From Bacillota bacterium (GTDB lineage Bacteria > Bacillota_A > Clostridia > Clostridiales > Clostridiaceae), in NCBI GenBank assembly GCA_021837545.1, contig JAKBFR010000160.1, positions 1 through 5,094 on the forward strand: DNA of 5,094 bases, read 5' to 3'. Below the pieces are notes generated by a model. That model saw nothing but the letters and a program-made list of their open reading frames with translations. It was not told where the DNA came from and ran no database searches. This document shows positions 1-5,094 of this stretch, piece after piece; positions within the stretch are counted from its first letter, which is position 1, and every line of letters begins with the position of its first letter. The translations under genes were made by a program, and so were the position numbers.

Positions 1-737
1 TATTAAAAGATACAGTTACACTAACAATAGATACAACTGGTCCAGGATTACATAAGAGAGGCTATAGAGTGCTTTCTGGAATTGCACCTATAAAAGAAAC
101 ATTAGCGGCATCAATGGTTTTACTTTCAAGATGGAGAGATGATTTTGAACTTATAGATCCATTTTGCGGATCAGGAACAATATTAATTGAAGCTGCTATG
201 ATAGCTCAAAATATTGCACCAGGAATAAATAGAAGTTTTATATGTGAAACATGGCCATCTATGAGTGAAGATGATTTTAATTCTGTAAGAGAAGGGGCTA
301 AGAAGTCTCAAAAAGATAAAGATCTAAAAATGATAGGATACGATATAGATTATAATGTGATTAAATTTGCAATGGAGAATTCTAAGAGGGCTGGCGTTGA
401 TAAATATATAGAATTTCAAAAAAGAGACTTTTTTGATTTTTCAACTTCTAGAAAACATGGATTTATAATTTCTAATCCCCCATATGGAGAAAGACTTGGA
501 GAAGAAGAAATATTAGATATTCTTTATAGACATATGGGAAAGGTGAAGGATAAGTTAGAAAGTTGGGATTTCAACATATTAACATCACTTGAGAATTTTG
601 AAAAAGTATTTGGAGTAAAGTCAACTAAAAATAGAAAATTATATAATGGTAAAATTATGTGTCATTATTATCAATATTTTCATAATGACAAGATTAAGAA
701 TTTTGGAGACACATTGATAAATGAATTACTAGATTAA
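1..737 (+). CDS. THUMP-type class I SAM-dependent rRNA methyltransferase (RlmL/YpsC family), 5' truncated
   Basis: The frame is open from the window start (first full codon at base 3) to a TAA at 735-737, giving 244 codons. The family is usually about 370-385 residues, so roughly the first 130-140, with most of the THUMP domain, lie outside the window. An in-frame GTG at 69 is not the start: the codons before it encode the family-typical segment ending GLHKRGYR. The SAM-binding motif DPFCGSGT begins at base 156, the acidic-loop motif GYDID follows, and the catalytic NPPYGERLG begins at 474. The C-terminal KLYNGKI segment also fits the family. RlmL-type enzymes make N2-methylguanine in 23S rRNA (G2445 in E. 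coli); that the same base is modified here is inferred from homology, and the NPPY motif alone would also allow an adenine N6 target. The enzyme is cytosolic. Transcription probably ends at the hairpin at 837-876. Confidence 0.9.
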   Translation, partial: LKDTVTLTIDTTGPGLHKRGYRVLSGIAPIKETLAASMVLLSRWRDDFELIDPFCGSGTILIEAAMIAQNIAPGINRSFICETWPSMSEDDFNSVREGAKKSQKDKDLKMIGYDIDYNVIKFAMENSKRAGVDKYIEFQKRDFFDFSTSRKHGFIISNPPYGERLGEEEILDILYRHMGKVKDKLESWDFNILTSLENFEKVFGVKSTKNRKLYNGKIMCHYYQYFHNDKIKNFGDTLINELLD

Positions 738-785
738 AGTAGAATATATTTAATTTAAATATATAAATAAGGATTTGAAAATATA

Positions 786-814
786 TTTACAAAGTTTTAT
801 TTACATGTTAAAAT
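786..814 (+). promoter_or_regulatory. Candidate sigma-A promoter with extended -10, just before a terminator
   Basis: TTTACA (786-791), a 17-base spacer, then TAAAAT (809-814) with TG at 806-807 forming an extended -10. Upstream DNA (744-785) is almost pure A/T, which could act as an UP element. Transcription would start near 821, giving an RNA of about 56 bases if it stops at the hairpin ending at 876, or a leader of about 140 bases if it reads through to the RpiR-type gene. AT-rich DNA gives chance matches, so this is a sequence match only. Confidence 0.45.
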
Positions 815-836
815 ATAGTAAGTGAATATCAGTAGC

Positions 837-876
837 AAAGGTGCTAATAACTGTTAAAGTTGTTAGCACCTTTTTT
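837..876 (+). terminator. Intrinsic terminator after the methyltransferase gene
   Basis: Arms 837-851 and 859-873 form a 15-bp stem with one G-U wobble and a 7-base loop (852-858). Six T residues run from 871 to 876. The core arm AAGGTGCTAA pairs with TTAGCACCTT. This is a textbook Rho-independent terminator on the + strand. The matching A run on the left (837-839) is short, so function on the - strand is less likely. It lies 100 bases past the methyltransferase stop and downstream of the promoter candidate at 786-814. Confidence 0.88.
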
Positions 877-898
877 GATGTATAGGAAAATATAGAAT

Positions 899-926
899 TT
901 GATATTAATGAAATGCTTGAAATACT
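899..926 (+). promoter_or_regulatory. Weak promoter candidate for the RpiR-type regulator
   Basis: TTGATA (899-904) is followed, after 16 bases, by AATACT (921-926). The -10 is only a four-of-six match. Being downstream of the terminator at 837-876, it is the most economical way to express the regulator independently. The predicted start falls in or next to a run of seven G (928-934), leaving a leader of about 30 bases. Confidence 0.3.
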
Positions 927-961
927 TGGGGGGGTAATTATAAAAAGGAGGCGTTCAAATA

Positions 962-1807
962 ATGGCAGAAGTATATCAAAAGATGGCAGAAAAGATACCT
1001 AATATGAGTAAATCACAAGAAAAAATAGCTAAGTACATATTATCACATCCCAATAGCACACCTTTTCTAACTGTAGAAAAATTAGCCAAATTATCTGAGG
1101 TTAGTATTGCAACTGTTACGAGATTTGTGAACTTTCTGGGATATAAAGGTTATCCTCAATTTTTAAAAGATACTCAAGAATCTATTACGGAACAAGTAAA
1201 TAATATTGAACGTATAAAAATAGAATCTGAAAACAATTATGGTGAACAAAAAAATATTTGTGAAATATTTGAAGAAGATTTAAATAATATCAAATTAACT
1301 ATGGAGGCTTTAAATTTATATGAATTAAAAAAAGCAGTTAATTTATTATTAAATGCAAAAAGAATATATATAGTTGCAAGAAGAAGCTCTTCTGTACTTG
1401 GCATATTTCTTAAATATTATCTTGATTTAATGTTTAATAACGTTAATTTAATTGAAAATATAGAACAAATACCAAAGCAAAGTAATGAATTTAGTGATGA
1501 AGATGTAATTATTGGAATTAGCTTCGAAAAATATGCTAGAAGCACAGTAGAAATTTTTACACATTTAAAGAAAAATGGAGCGAAAAGTATAGCAATTACA
1601 GATAACATGCTATCTCCACTTGTACCATATTCAGATGTTACGTTAAAAGCTATAAGTAAAGGTTCTACATTTATAGAATCTTTTGTAGCACCTCTAAGTT
1701 TAATTAATGTTTTAATTGTATATATTGAAAAGGAGAAGAAAGATTTTTTTAATAGTAACGTAAAATTATTGGAAGAAGCATGGGAAAAATTTGATTTATT
1801 CATATAA
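962..1807 (+). CDS. MurR/RpiR family transcriptional regulator (HTH + SIS domains)
   Basis: This is a complete 281-residue protein, the usual length for the family. The start is set by AAAGGAGG at 944-951, ten bases before the ATG. Residues 1-77 form the HTH_6 (RpiR N-terminal) domain, with the DNA-binding helices around 37-65 (LTVEKLAKLSEVSIATVTRF, then LGYKGYPQFL). Residues about 120-255 are a SIS sugar-isomerase-like domain, which in this family binds a phosphosugar and controls DNA binding. Visible SIS signatures are IYIVARRSSS (135-144), GISFEKYARSTVEI (185-198) and AITDN (211-215). Family members repress or activate sugar or amino-sugar catabolic genes, normally neighbouring ones. Here the neighbours are an rRNA methyltransferase and, convergently, rqcH, so the regulated genes and ligand cannot be deduced. 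The first SIS loop has ARR where many relatives have glycines. The family call is firm; the function is open. Confidence 0.92.
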   Translation: MAEVYQKMAEKIPNMSKSQEKIAKYILSHPNSTPFLTVEKLAKLSEVSIATVTRFVNFLGYKGYPQFLKDTQESITEQVNNIERIKIESENNYGEQKNICEIFEEDLNNIKLTMEALNLYELKKAVNLLLNAKRIYIVARRSSSVLGIFLKYYLDLMFNNVNLIENIEQIPKQSNEFSDEDVIIGISFEKYARSTVEIFTHLKKNGAKSIAITDNMLSPLVPYSDVTLKAISKGSTFIESFVAPLSLINVLIVYIEKEKKDFFNSNVKLLEEAWEKFDLFI

Positions 1808-1891
1808 TTTATTCATATTCAAAAAAATAACAAGTCAGTATGCTATTACATTTTAATTGTTAGTTTCTTTCATTAGCCTTATTTATAAGGG

Positions 1892-1940
1892 AATAGAGGT
1901 ATCCACGTTAGAATTTTAATCTAATGTGGATACCTCTATT
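1892..1940. terminator. Long hairpin between convergent genes, probable bidirectional terminator
   Basis: Arms 1892-1912 and 1920-1940 are 21 bases each with a 7-base loop (1913-1919). All positions pair except 1907/1925, which is a G-U wobble on the + strand and a C-A mismatch on the - strand. It begins 84 bases after the regulator stop and ends 11 bases before the rqcH stop codon, so it could end both transcripts. Neither side has a clear U tract, which weakens the terminator reading. It could instead protect the 3' ends of the mRNAs. A smaller palindrome, CCTTATTTATAAGG, lies at 1877-1890. Confidence 0.6.
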
Positions 1941-1951
1941 ACTAAATAAAA

Positions 1952-3685
1952 TTAATCTTTAAAAAGATTATTAAAATCGTTTGGATTTATTATTAAAGAC
2001 TTGTTAGTATGATAAATAACCATACCAGGCTTTGATCCATTTGGTTTCTTCAATTCTTTTACTTTTGTATAATCTATAGGTAATTTCGAAGAATTTTTTC
2101 CTTTGCTATAAAATCCAGCAATTATTGCAGCTTCTTCAATGGTTCTATTTGGAACGTCAAAAGAACAAACAATAACATGTGAACCTGGAATATCTTTTGC
2201 ATGTAACCAAAGATGATTTTTGTTTGCAAATTTTAAACTTAAATAATCATTTTGCAAGTTATTTTTTCCTACATAGATATCAATTCCATCACTAGAAACA
2301 AAATGATGAGGCTTAGAAGTTTTTGCTTTATTAGAAGTTTTACTATTTTTTCTAAATCTTATATATTTAGTTTCAATTAATTCATTTTTTATTTCATCAA
2401 TTTCATCATAGCTTTCAACATTTATGATGTTAGTGAGAACAGAATTTAAATATTCTGTTTCTTCAATATTTTTTTCAAGCTGAACTTTAGCATATTCTTC
2501 TGATGTTTTAAGTTTATTATATTTTTTATAATAACGCTGAACATTTTCAGAAGGAGTTTTTGTTTTATCTAAAGTAATTTTAATATATTGTTCTTCATTT
2601 TCACTATAAAAATTTAATAAAGTACATTCGCTATCGCCCTTCTTTAGTGTGTAAATATAAGAAGTTAAAAGGTCTCCTTTTATTCTTAACGAATCTTTTT
2701 CAGAACATTCTATGAGAGTTTCGTTAAGTATTTTTGATTTTTTATTACATCTTTCAATATTTGTATGAATGAGTTTTTGTAAATCTGTAGATTTATTTTG
2801 AAGTCTATCTTGTTTATCTTTCTTTTGATAAAAAGTATCCAATAAAGTGTGAGGATCACTATACGGAAGCAATAAAAAATCTTCTTCTAAAGAATTTAAT
2901 TTTAAACAATAAAAGTCTTTAAAAATGCCCAATTTGTTTGTATATATATGAAAAGATAAACTTTCATGCAAATTATCTATAAATTTCTTAAACTTTTCAT
3001 AAATTTCTTGGTTTGTAGGTGAATTATTATACTCAATGATGTTATAATATAAATCGCTAGATAATAGTTTACTTATTCCTGTAAAACAATTAGAATAAAA
3101 ATTAGCATCAAAAATAATAGAATTATTGCTTATAAAAGAATTTAATTCTTCATAAGTAATAGAAAAAGGATTTAATTTAGTAGATGATGGAGGATAAACA
3201 TAATCCACTCCAGGGTATAATACTCTAAAACTATTTATATCAGGTGTAATGTGTTTTATGGATTCCATAACTTTATTGTCTCTATTTCTAACTAAAGTTA
3301 TGTTAGAGTGACGTCCCATAATTTCGATTATAAGGGAATATACACTATCAAAACCCAGTTCATCTCTATTTTCAATTTCTATTATTAAAATTCTATCACT
3401 ATCTTTTTGGGTAATGTTTGTAATTCTACCTCCTAATATGTATTTTCTAAGAACCATTAAATACATAGGAGCTTTTATAGGATTTGGTTTAACTGAATTT
3501 GTTATATGAATTCTAGCAAACCTAGGAGATGCAGAAATTAAAAGTTTTATGTTGCTACGATCTTTTCGCATAGTTAAAATAATTTCATCTTTTTCAGGTT
3601 GATTTATTTTATCTATTCTGCAATTTAATATTGATTTTTTTAAATCATTGACTAAACTATATAAGTAGATACCATCTAATGCCAT
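1952..3685 (-). CDS. rqcH: RqcH/Rqc2 (NFACT family; older name fibronectin-binding protein FbpA/YloA)
   Basis: A complete 577-residue protein, close to the roughly 570 of B. subtilis RqcH. The start ATG (3685-3683) has AAAGGA at 3695-3700, nine bases upstream. Domains in order: NFACT-N about 1-175; a helix-hairpin-helix region containing FTGISKLLSSDL (201-212); a middle coiled-coil region about 285-440, Lys/Glu/Asn-rich; and NFACT-R about 459-565, with DGIDIYVGKNNLQND and WLHAKDIPGSHVIV. Asp97-Arg98 and Glu121-Ile122-Met123 (EIMGRHSN) are present; these are residues needed by B. subtilis RqcH for tRNA-Ala recruitment. The known family role is in ribosome-associated quality control: it binds 50S subunits blocked by peptidyl-tRNA and adds C-terminal alanine tails that mark the stalled chain for proteolysis, working with RqcP. 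The intact motifs suggest an active alanine-tailing enzyme. The fibronectin-binding name is historical. The gene is monocistronic in view, convergent with the regulator and divergent from dapF. Confidence 0.95.
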   Translation of the reverse strand: MALDGIYLYSLVNDLKKSILNCRIDKINQPEKDEIILTMRKDRSNIKLLISASPRFARIHITNSVKPNPIKAPMYLMVLRKYILGGRITNITQKDSDRILIIEIENRDELGFDSVYSLIIEIMGRHSNITLVRNRDNKVMESIKHITPDINSFRVLYPGVDYVYPPSSTKLNPFSITYEELNSFISNNSIIFDANFYSNCFTGISKLLSSDLYYNIIEYNNSPTNQEIYEKFKKFIDNLHESLSFHIYTNKLGIFKDFYCLKLNSLEEDFLLLPYSDPHTLLDTFYQKKDKQDRLQNKSTDLQKLIHTNIERCNKKSKILNETLIECSEKDSLRIKGDLLTSYIYTLKKGDSECTLLNFYSENEEQYIKITLDKTKTPSENVQRYYKKYNKLKTSEEYAKVQLEKNIEETEYLNSVLTNIINVESYDEIDEIKNELIETKYIRFRKNSKTSNKAKTSKPHHFVSSDGIDIYVGKNNLQNDYLSLKFANKNHLWLHAKDIPGSHVIVCSFDVPNRTIEEAAIIAGFYSKGKNSSKLPIDYTKVKELKKPNGSKPGMVIYHTNKSLIINPNDFNNLFKD

Positions 3686-3718
3686 TTTATGTCATCCTTT
3701 CTTAGTGTAACTAAGAGT

Positions 3719-3748
3719 AGTATAACATTATAGTCATATAATTATCAA
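3719..3748 (-). promoter_or_regulatory. Candidate promoter of rqcH
   Basis: Read on the - strand: TTGATA (3748-3743), an 18-base spacer, then TATACT (3724-3719) preceded by TGT, an extended -10. Transcription would start near 3712, leaving a leader of about 27 bases that contains the rqcH ribosome binding site. A second TATAAT hexamer (3732-3727) lacks a well-spaced -35. Confidence 0.5.
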
Positions 3749-3840
3749 TTATTAGCAAAATGTAATGTATAGAAGAATATATAGATAGCTAAGATAAAAG
3801 TTTTAGTACATGGATTGTGAAAAGATATTGCATAATGATC

Positions 3841-3868
3841 AATTCTCAATCAAGAAATATTGAGAATT
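3841..3868. promoter_or_regulatory. Perfect 10-bp inverted repeat upstream of dapF, possible operator or leader hairpin
   Basis: AATTCTCAAT (3841-3850) and its exact complement ATTGAGAATT (3859-3868) are separated by 8 bases. The repeat ends 40 bases before the dapF ATG and 26 bases before its GGGGAGG site. No T run follows, so it is not a terminator. Symmetry and position fit either a dimeric repressor site or a hairpin in the dapF leader. I could not place a convincing dapF promoter, so the position of the repeat relative to the transcript start is unknown. The binding factor, if any, is not recognised. Confidence 0.4.
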
Positions 3869-3908
3869 AAATTAAGAAAATATCAAACTATTTTGGGGAG
3901 GAATTTAA

Positions 3909-4736
3909 ATGAATTTCTATAAAATGCAAGGTGCAGGAAATGATTTTGTATTTATTGAAGATTTTAATTATGAGATTAAAGATGAATGTGAGCTAGCTAA
4001 GAAACTTTGTGATAGACATTTTGGAATCGGGGCTGATGGATTAGTTATTGTCAGAAAATCAGAAATGGCAAATGCTAAGATGGTTATAATAAATGCAGAT
4101 GGTTCAAGAGCTAATATGTGCGGAAATGCTATAAGGTGTTTTGGAAAGTATGTATATGAACATAAAATTGCAAGTGGCAATAAATTTTCAGTAGAAACTG
4201 GAGATGGAATTAAGGAAATTGAGATAATAGTAGAAAGAGATAAAGTTAAATATGTAAGGGTATATATGGGAAATCCATCTTATGATGGACGTGATATACC
4301 TTTAAATAATATAGAAAGTCTTATAGAACATGAAATTATTGTAGATAATAAAACTTACAGCATTACTACAGTACTTATGGGAGTGCCTCATACAATTATT
4401 TTTGAAGAAGATAGAGAATACAATATAGTAGAAGAAGGATCTAAAATAGAGAAACTTGAGTTGTTTAAAGAAGGAAGCAATGTTAATTTCGTAAAGATAA
4501 TTGACAAAAATCATATAAGAGTTAACACTTGGGAAAGAGGTGCTGGTGCAACTCTTGCTTGTGGAACTGGATGCTCAGCAGCAGTGGTCGTAGCTAAGAA
4601 ATTAGGACTTGTAGATAAAGAAAAAGAAATTTTTGTTAAGGCACCAGGTGGTGAATTAATTATAGAAGTTTTTGCAGAAGATGTATATATGAAAGGACCA
4701 GCAGAAGTGTCATTTGAAGGTAAAACTTTTTTGTAA
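3909..4736 (+). CDS. dapF: Diaminopimelate epimerase
   Basis: A complete 275-residue enzyme of standard length. The ATG at 3909 has GGGGAGG (3895-3901) seven bases upstream. DapF interconverts LL- and meso-diaminopimelate in the cytosol, the penultimate step of lysine synthesis and the source of the peptidoglycan cross-linking residue. It is a PLP-independent two-base racemase built of two similar lobes. Both catalytic cysteines are visible: Cys71 in NADGSRANMCGNAIR and Cys218 in ERGAGATLACGTGCSA. Other family segments are MQGAGNDFVFIE (6-17), DRHFGIGADGL (35-45), GVPHTIIF (158-165) and GSNVNFV (189-195). It stands alone, with no other dap gene in the window, next to divergent rqcH. No hairpin plus T-run terminator follows, so read-through into the structured segment and lipoprotein gene is possible. 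Possible regulation is through the inverted repeat at 3841-3868. Confidence 0.97.
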   Translation: MNFYKMQGAGNDFVFIEDFNYEIKDECELAKKLCDRHFGIGADGLVIVRKSEMANAKMVIINADGSRANMCGNAIRCFGKYVYEHKIASGNKFSVETGDGIKEIEIIVERDKVKYVRVYMGNPSYDGRDIPLNNIESLIEHEIIVDNKTYSITTVLMGVPHTIIFEEDREYNIVEEGSKIEKLELFKEGSNVNFVKIIDKNHIRVNTWERGAGATLACGTGCSAAVVVAKKLGLVDKEKEIFVKAPGGELIIEVFAEDVYMKGPAEVSFEGKTFL

Positions 4737-4763
4737 AGTGAAACTTTTCAAGTGCAGTTTTAC

Positions 4764-4858
4764 ACTCTAGGTGAATTTGGTTGAACTTATATCTTAAAGG
4801 GTCACCACGTAACCCCAAGGGTTAGAAGGTACCATCAAGTGGCACCTCGCCTAGATAT
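4764..4858 (+). ncRNA. Candidate structured RNA / leader element of the lipoprotein gene, class not recognised
   Basis: Bases 4799-4851 are 31 of 53 G+C (58%) in otherwise very AT-rich DNA, and no credible reading frame covers them. An outer helix pairs 4766-4774 with 4847-4855 (9 bp, one G-U). Inside it are a hairpin of 4827-4834 with 4840-4847 (GGT/ACC and CCA/TGG around one A-C mismatch), and either TAACCC-CAA-GGGTTA (4810-4824) or GGGT with ACCC (4799-4802, 4812-4815). It ends 32 bases before the lipoprotein ATG. No promoter was found just upstream, so it may be carried on a dapF read-through transcript. The strand is assumed from the flanking genes. A dispersed palindromic repeat is the main alternative. 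Confidence 0.45.
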
Positions 4859-4890
4859 CAGATAAAATTATTGAATAAGAGGGAATATAA

Positions 4891-5094
4891 ATGAAAATAT
4901 TAAAAAGAAAGTATTTGAGTATTTTAGTTTTCATTGTGATTCCTCTGCTTTTATTAGCATGTTCGCCTGAAAAAGAAAAAGAAAAAGCATCTAATATAGC
5001 AGAGGATATTAAATTGAATTCAGGATCTGTATTAAAGAGCGAAGAAGGAACTTATAAGTTATATAATTATGAAGATGGGAAATATAAACAAATA
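4891..5094 (+). CDS. Putative membrane lipoprotein, 3' truncated
   Basis: The first 68 codons of a gene that runs off the window. GAGGG (4879-4883) sits seven bases before the ATG. The protein starts with a lipoprotein signal peptide: a charged n-region (MKILKRKY), a hydrophobic core (LSILVFIVIPLLLL) and a lipobox LLAC at residues 21-24. Cleavage before Cys24 and lipid attachment would anchor it to the outer face of the cytoplasmic membrane. After the cysteine comes a charged linker (PEKEKEKEKA), then the start of a presumably folded domain with EGTYKLYNYEDGKYKQI at 52-68. I do not recognise the family from this fragment; short Tyr/Gly/Asp-rich strands could belong to a beta-rich extracytoplasmic domain, which is only a guess. 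It follows dapF by 154 bases on the same strand, behind the GC-rich candidate RNA element. Confidence 0.8.
   Translation, partial: MKILKRKYLSILVFIVIPLLLLACSPEKEKEKASNIAEDIKLNSGSVLKSEEGTYKLYNYEDGKYKQI

Noticed and set aside
69..71. GTG at 69 as the start of the methyltransferase
   Set aside because: The frame continues upstream to the window edge and encodes family-typical residues (GLHKRGYR), so the gene is truncated, not short.
744..764. 21-base A/T-only palindrome (10-base arms, one central base)
   Set aside because: Real in sequence, but such palindromes arise readily in DNA this AT-rich. It is more plausibly part of an UP-like region than a specific site.
822..857. 11-codon GTG-initiated leader ORF between promoter candidate and terminator
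   Set aside because: No ribosome binding site, a start at the predicted transcript end, and no informative codon run.
1417..1803. 128-residue open frame on the - strand
   Set aside because: It lies wholly antisense inside the RpiR-type gene, has no ribosome binding site or recognisable motif, and its composition mirrors the real gene.
3841..3868. CodY, Fur or PerR box at the dapF inverted repeat
   Set aside because: Spacing and half-site sequence do not fit the consensus of any of these regulators well enough to name one.
3968..4180. 70-residue open frame on the - strand
   Set aside because: Antisense inside dapF, across its conserved NADGSRANMCGN region, so the sequence is explained by dapF.
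4302..4514. 70-residue open frame on the - strand
   Set aside because: Antisense inside dapF with no supporting signals.
4738..4770. 10-codon GTG-initiated ORF after dapF
   Set aside because: No ribosome binding site and no codon bias suggesting an attenuation peptide.
4837..4851. T-box-like core (AAGTGGCACCTCGCC resembles AGGGTGGNACCGCG)
   Set aside because: No long Stem I or specifier loop fits in the 154-base gap, no terminator follows, and the downstream gene is a lipoprotein; the match outside TGGCACC is poor.

Overview
The window is strongly AT-rich, with A/T-ending codons, AAAGGAGG/GGGGAGG-type ribosome binding sites, short intergenic spaces, intrinsic hairpins and a lipobox signal peptide. 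Together with RqcH, DapF and a MurR/RpiR regulator, this points to a low-GC Gram-positive chromosome, most likely Clostridium or a close relative. The segment looks like core housekeeping DNA. I see no transposase, integrase, CRISPR array, tRNA or rRNA.

Layout, left to right: (1) the 3' two thirds of a THUMP/RlmL-like (YpsC family) 23S rRNA methyltransferase gene, + strand, cut by the window start; (2) a 224-base gap with a good extended -10 promoter match followed within about 25 bases by a strong intrinsic terminator, then a weaker promoter candidate with a run of seven G; (3) a complete MurR/RpiR-type sugar-phosphate-sensing regulator, + strand; (4) a convergent gap with a 21-bp near-perfect hairpin; (5) a complete rqcH (Rqc2/FbpA/NFACT), - strand; (6) a divergent gap with a - strand promoter for rqcH and a 10-bp perfect inverted repeat 41 bases before dapF; (7) complete dapF, + strand; (8) a 154-base gap whose core is far more GC-rich than its surroundings and can fold into several competing helices, an unrecognised candidate structured RNA; (9) the first 68 codons of a lipoprotein gene, + strand, cut by the window end.

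The genes do not form one pathway. Two concern the ribosome: rRNA base methylation, and rescue of stalled 50S subunits by alanine tailing. DapF makes meso-diaminopimelate for lysine and peptidoglycan. The RpiR regulator has no metabolic partner gene beside it. The lipoprotein has no recognisable family in the part visible.

The strongest candidate for something undescribed is the GC-rich folded segment at about 4764-4858, placed as a leader of the lipoprotein gene (or a read-through element after dapF). I could not match it to any riboswitch class I know. The promoter-terminator pair at 786-876 is a second, weaker candidate for a short RNA or attenuator.
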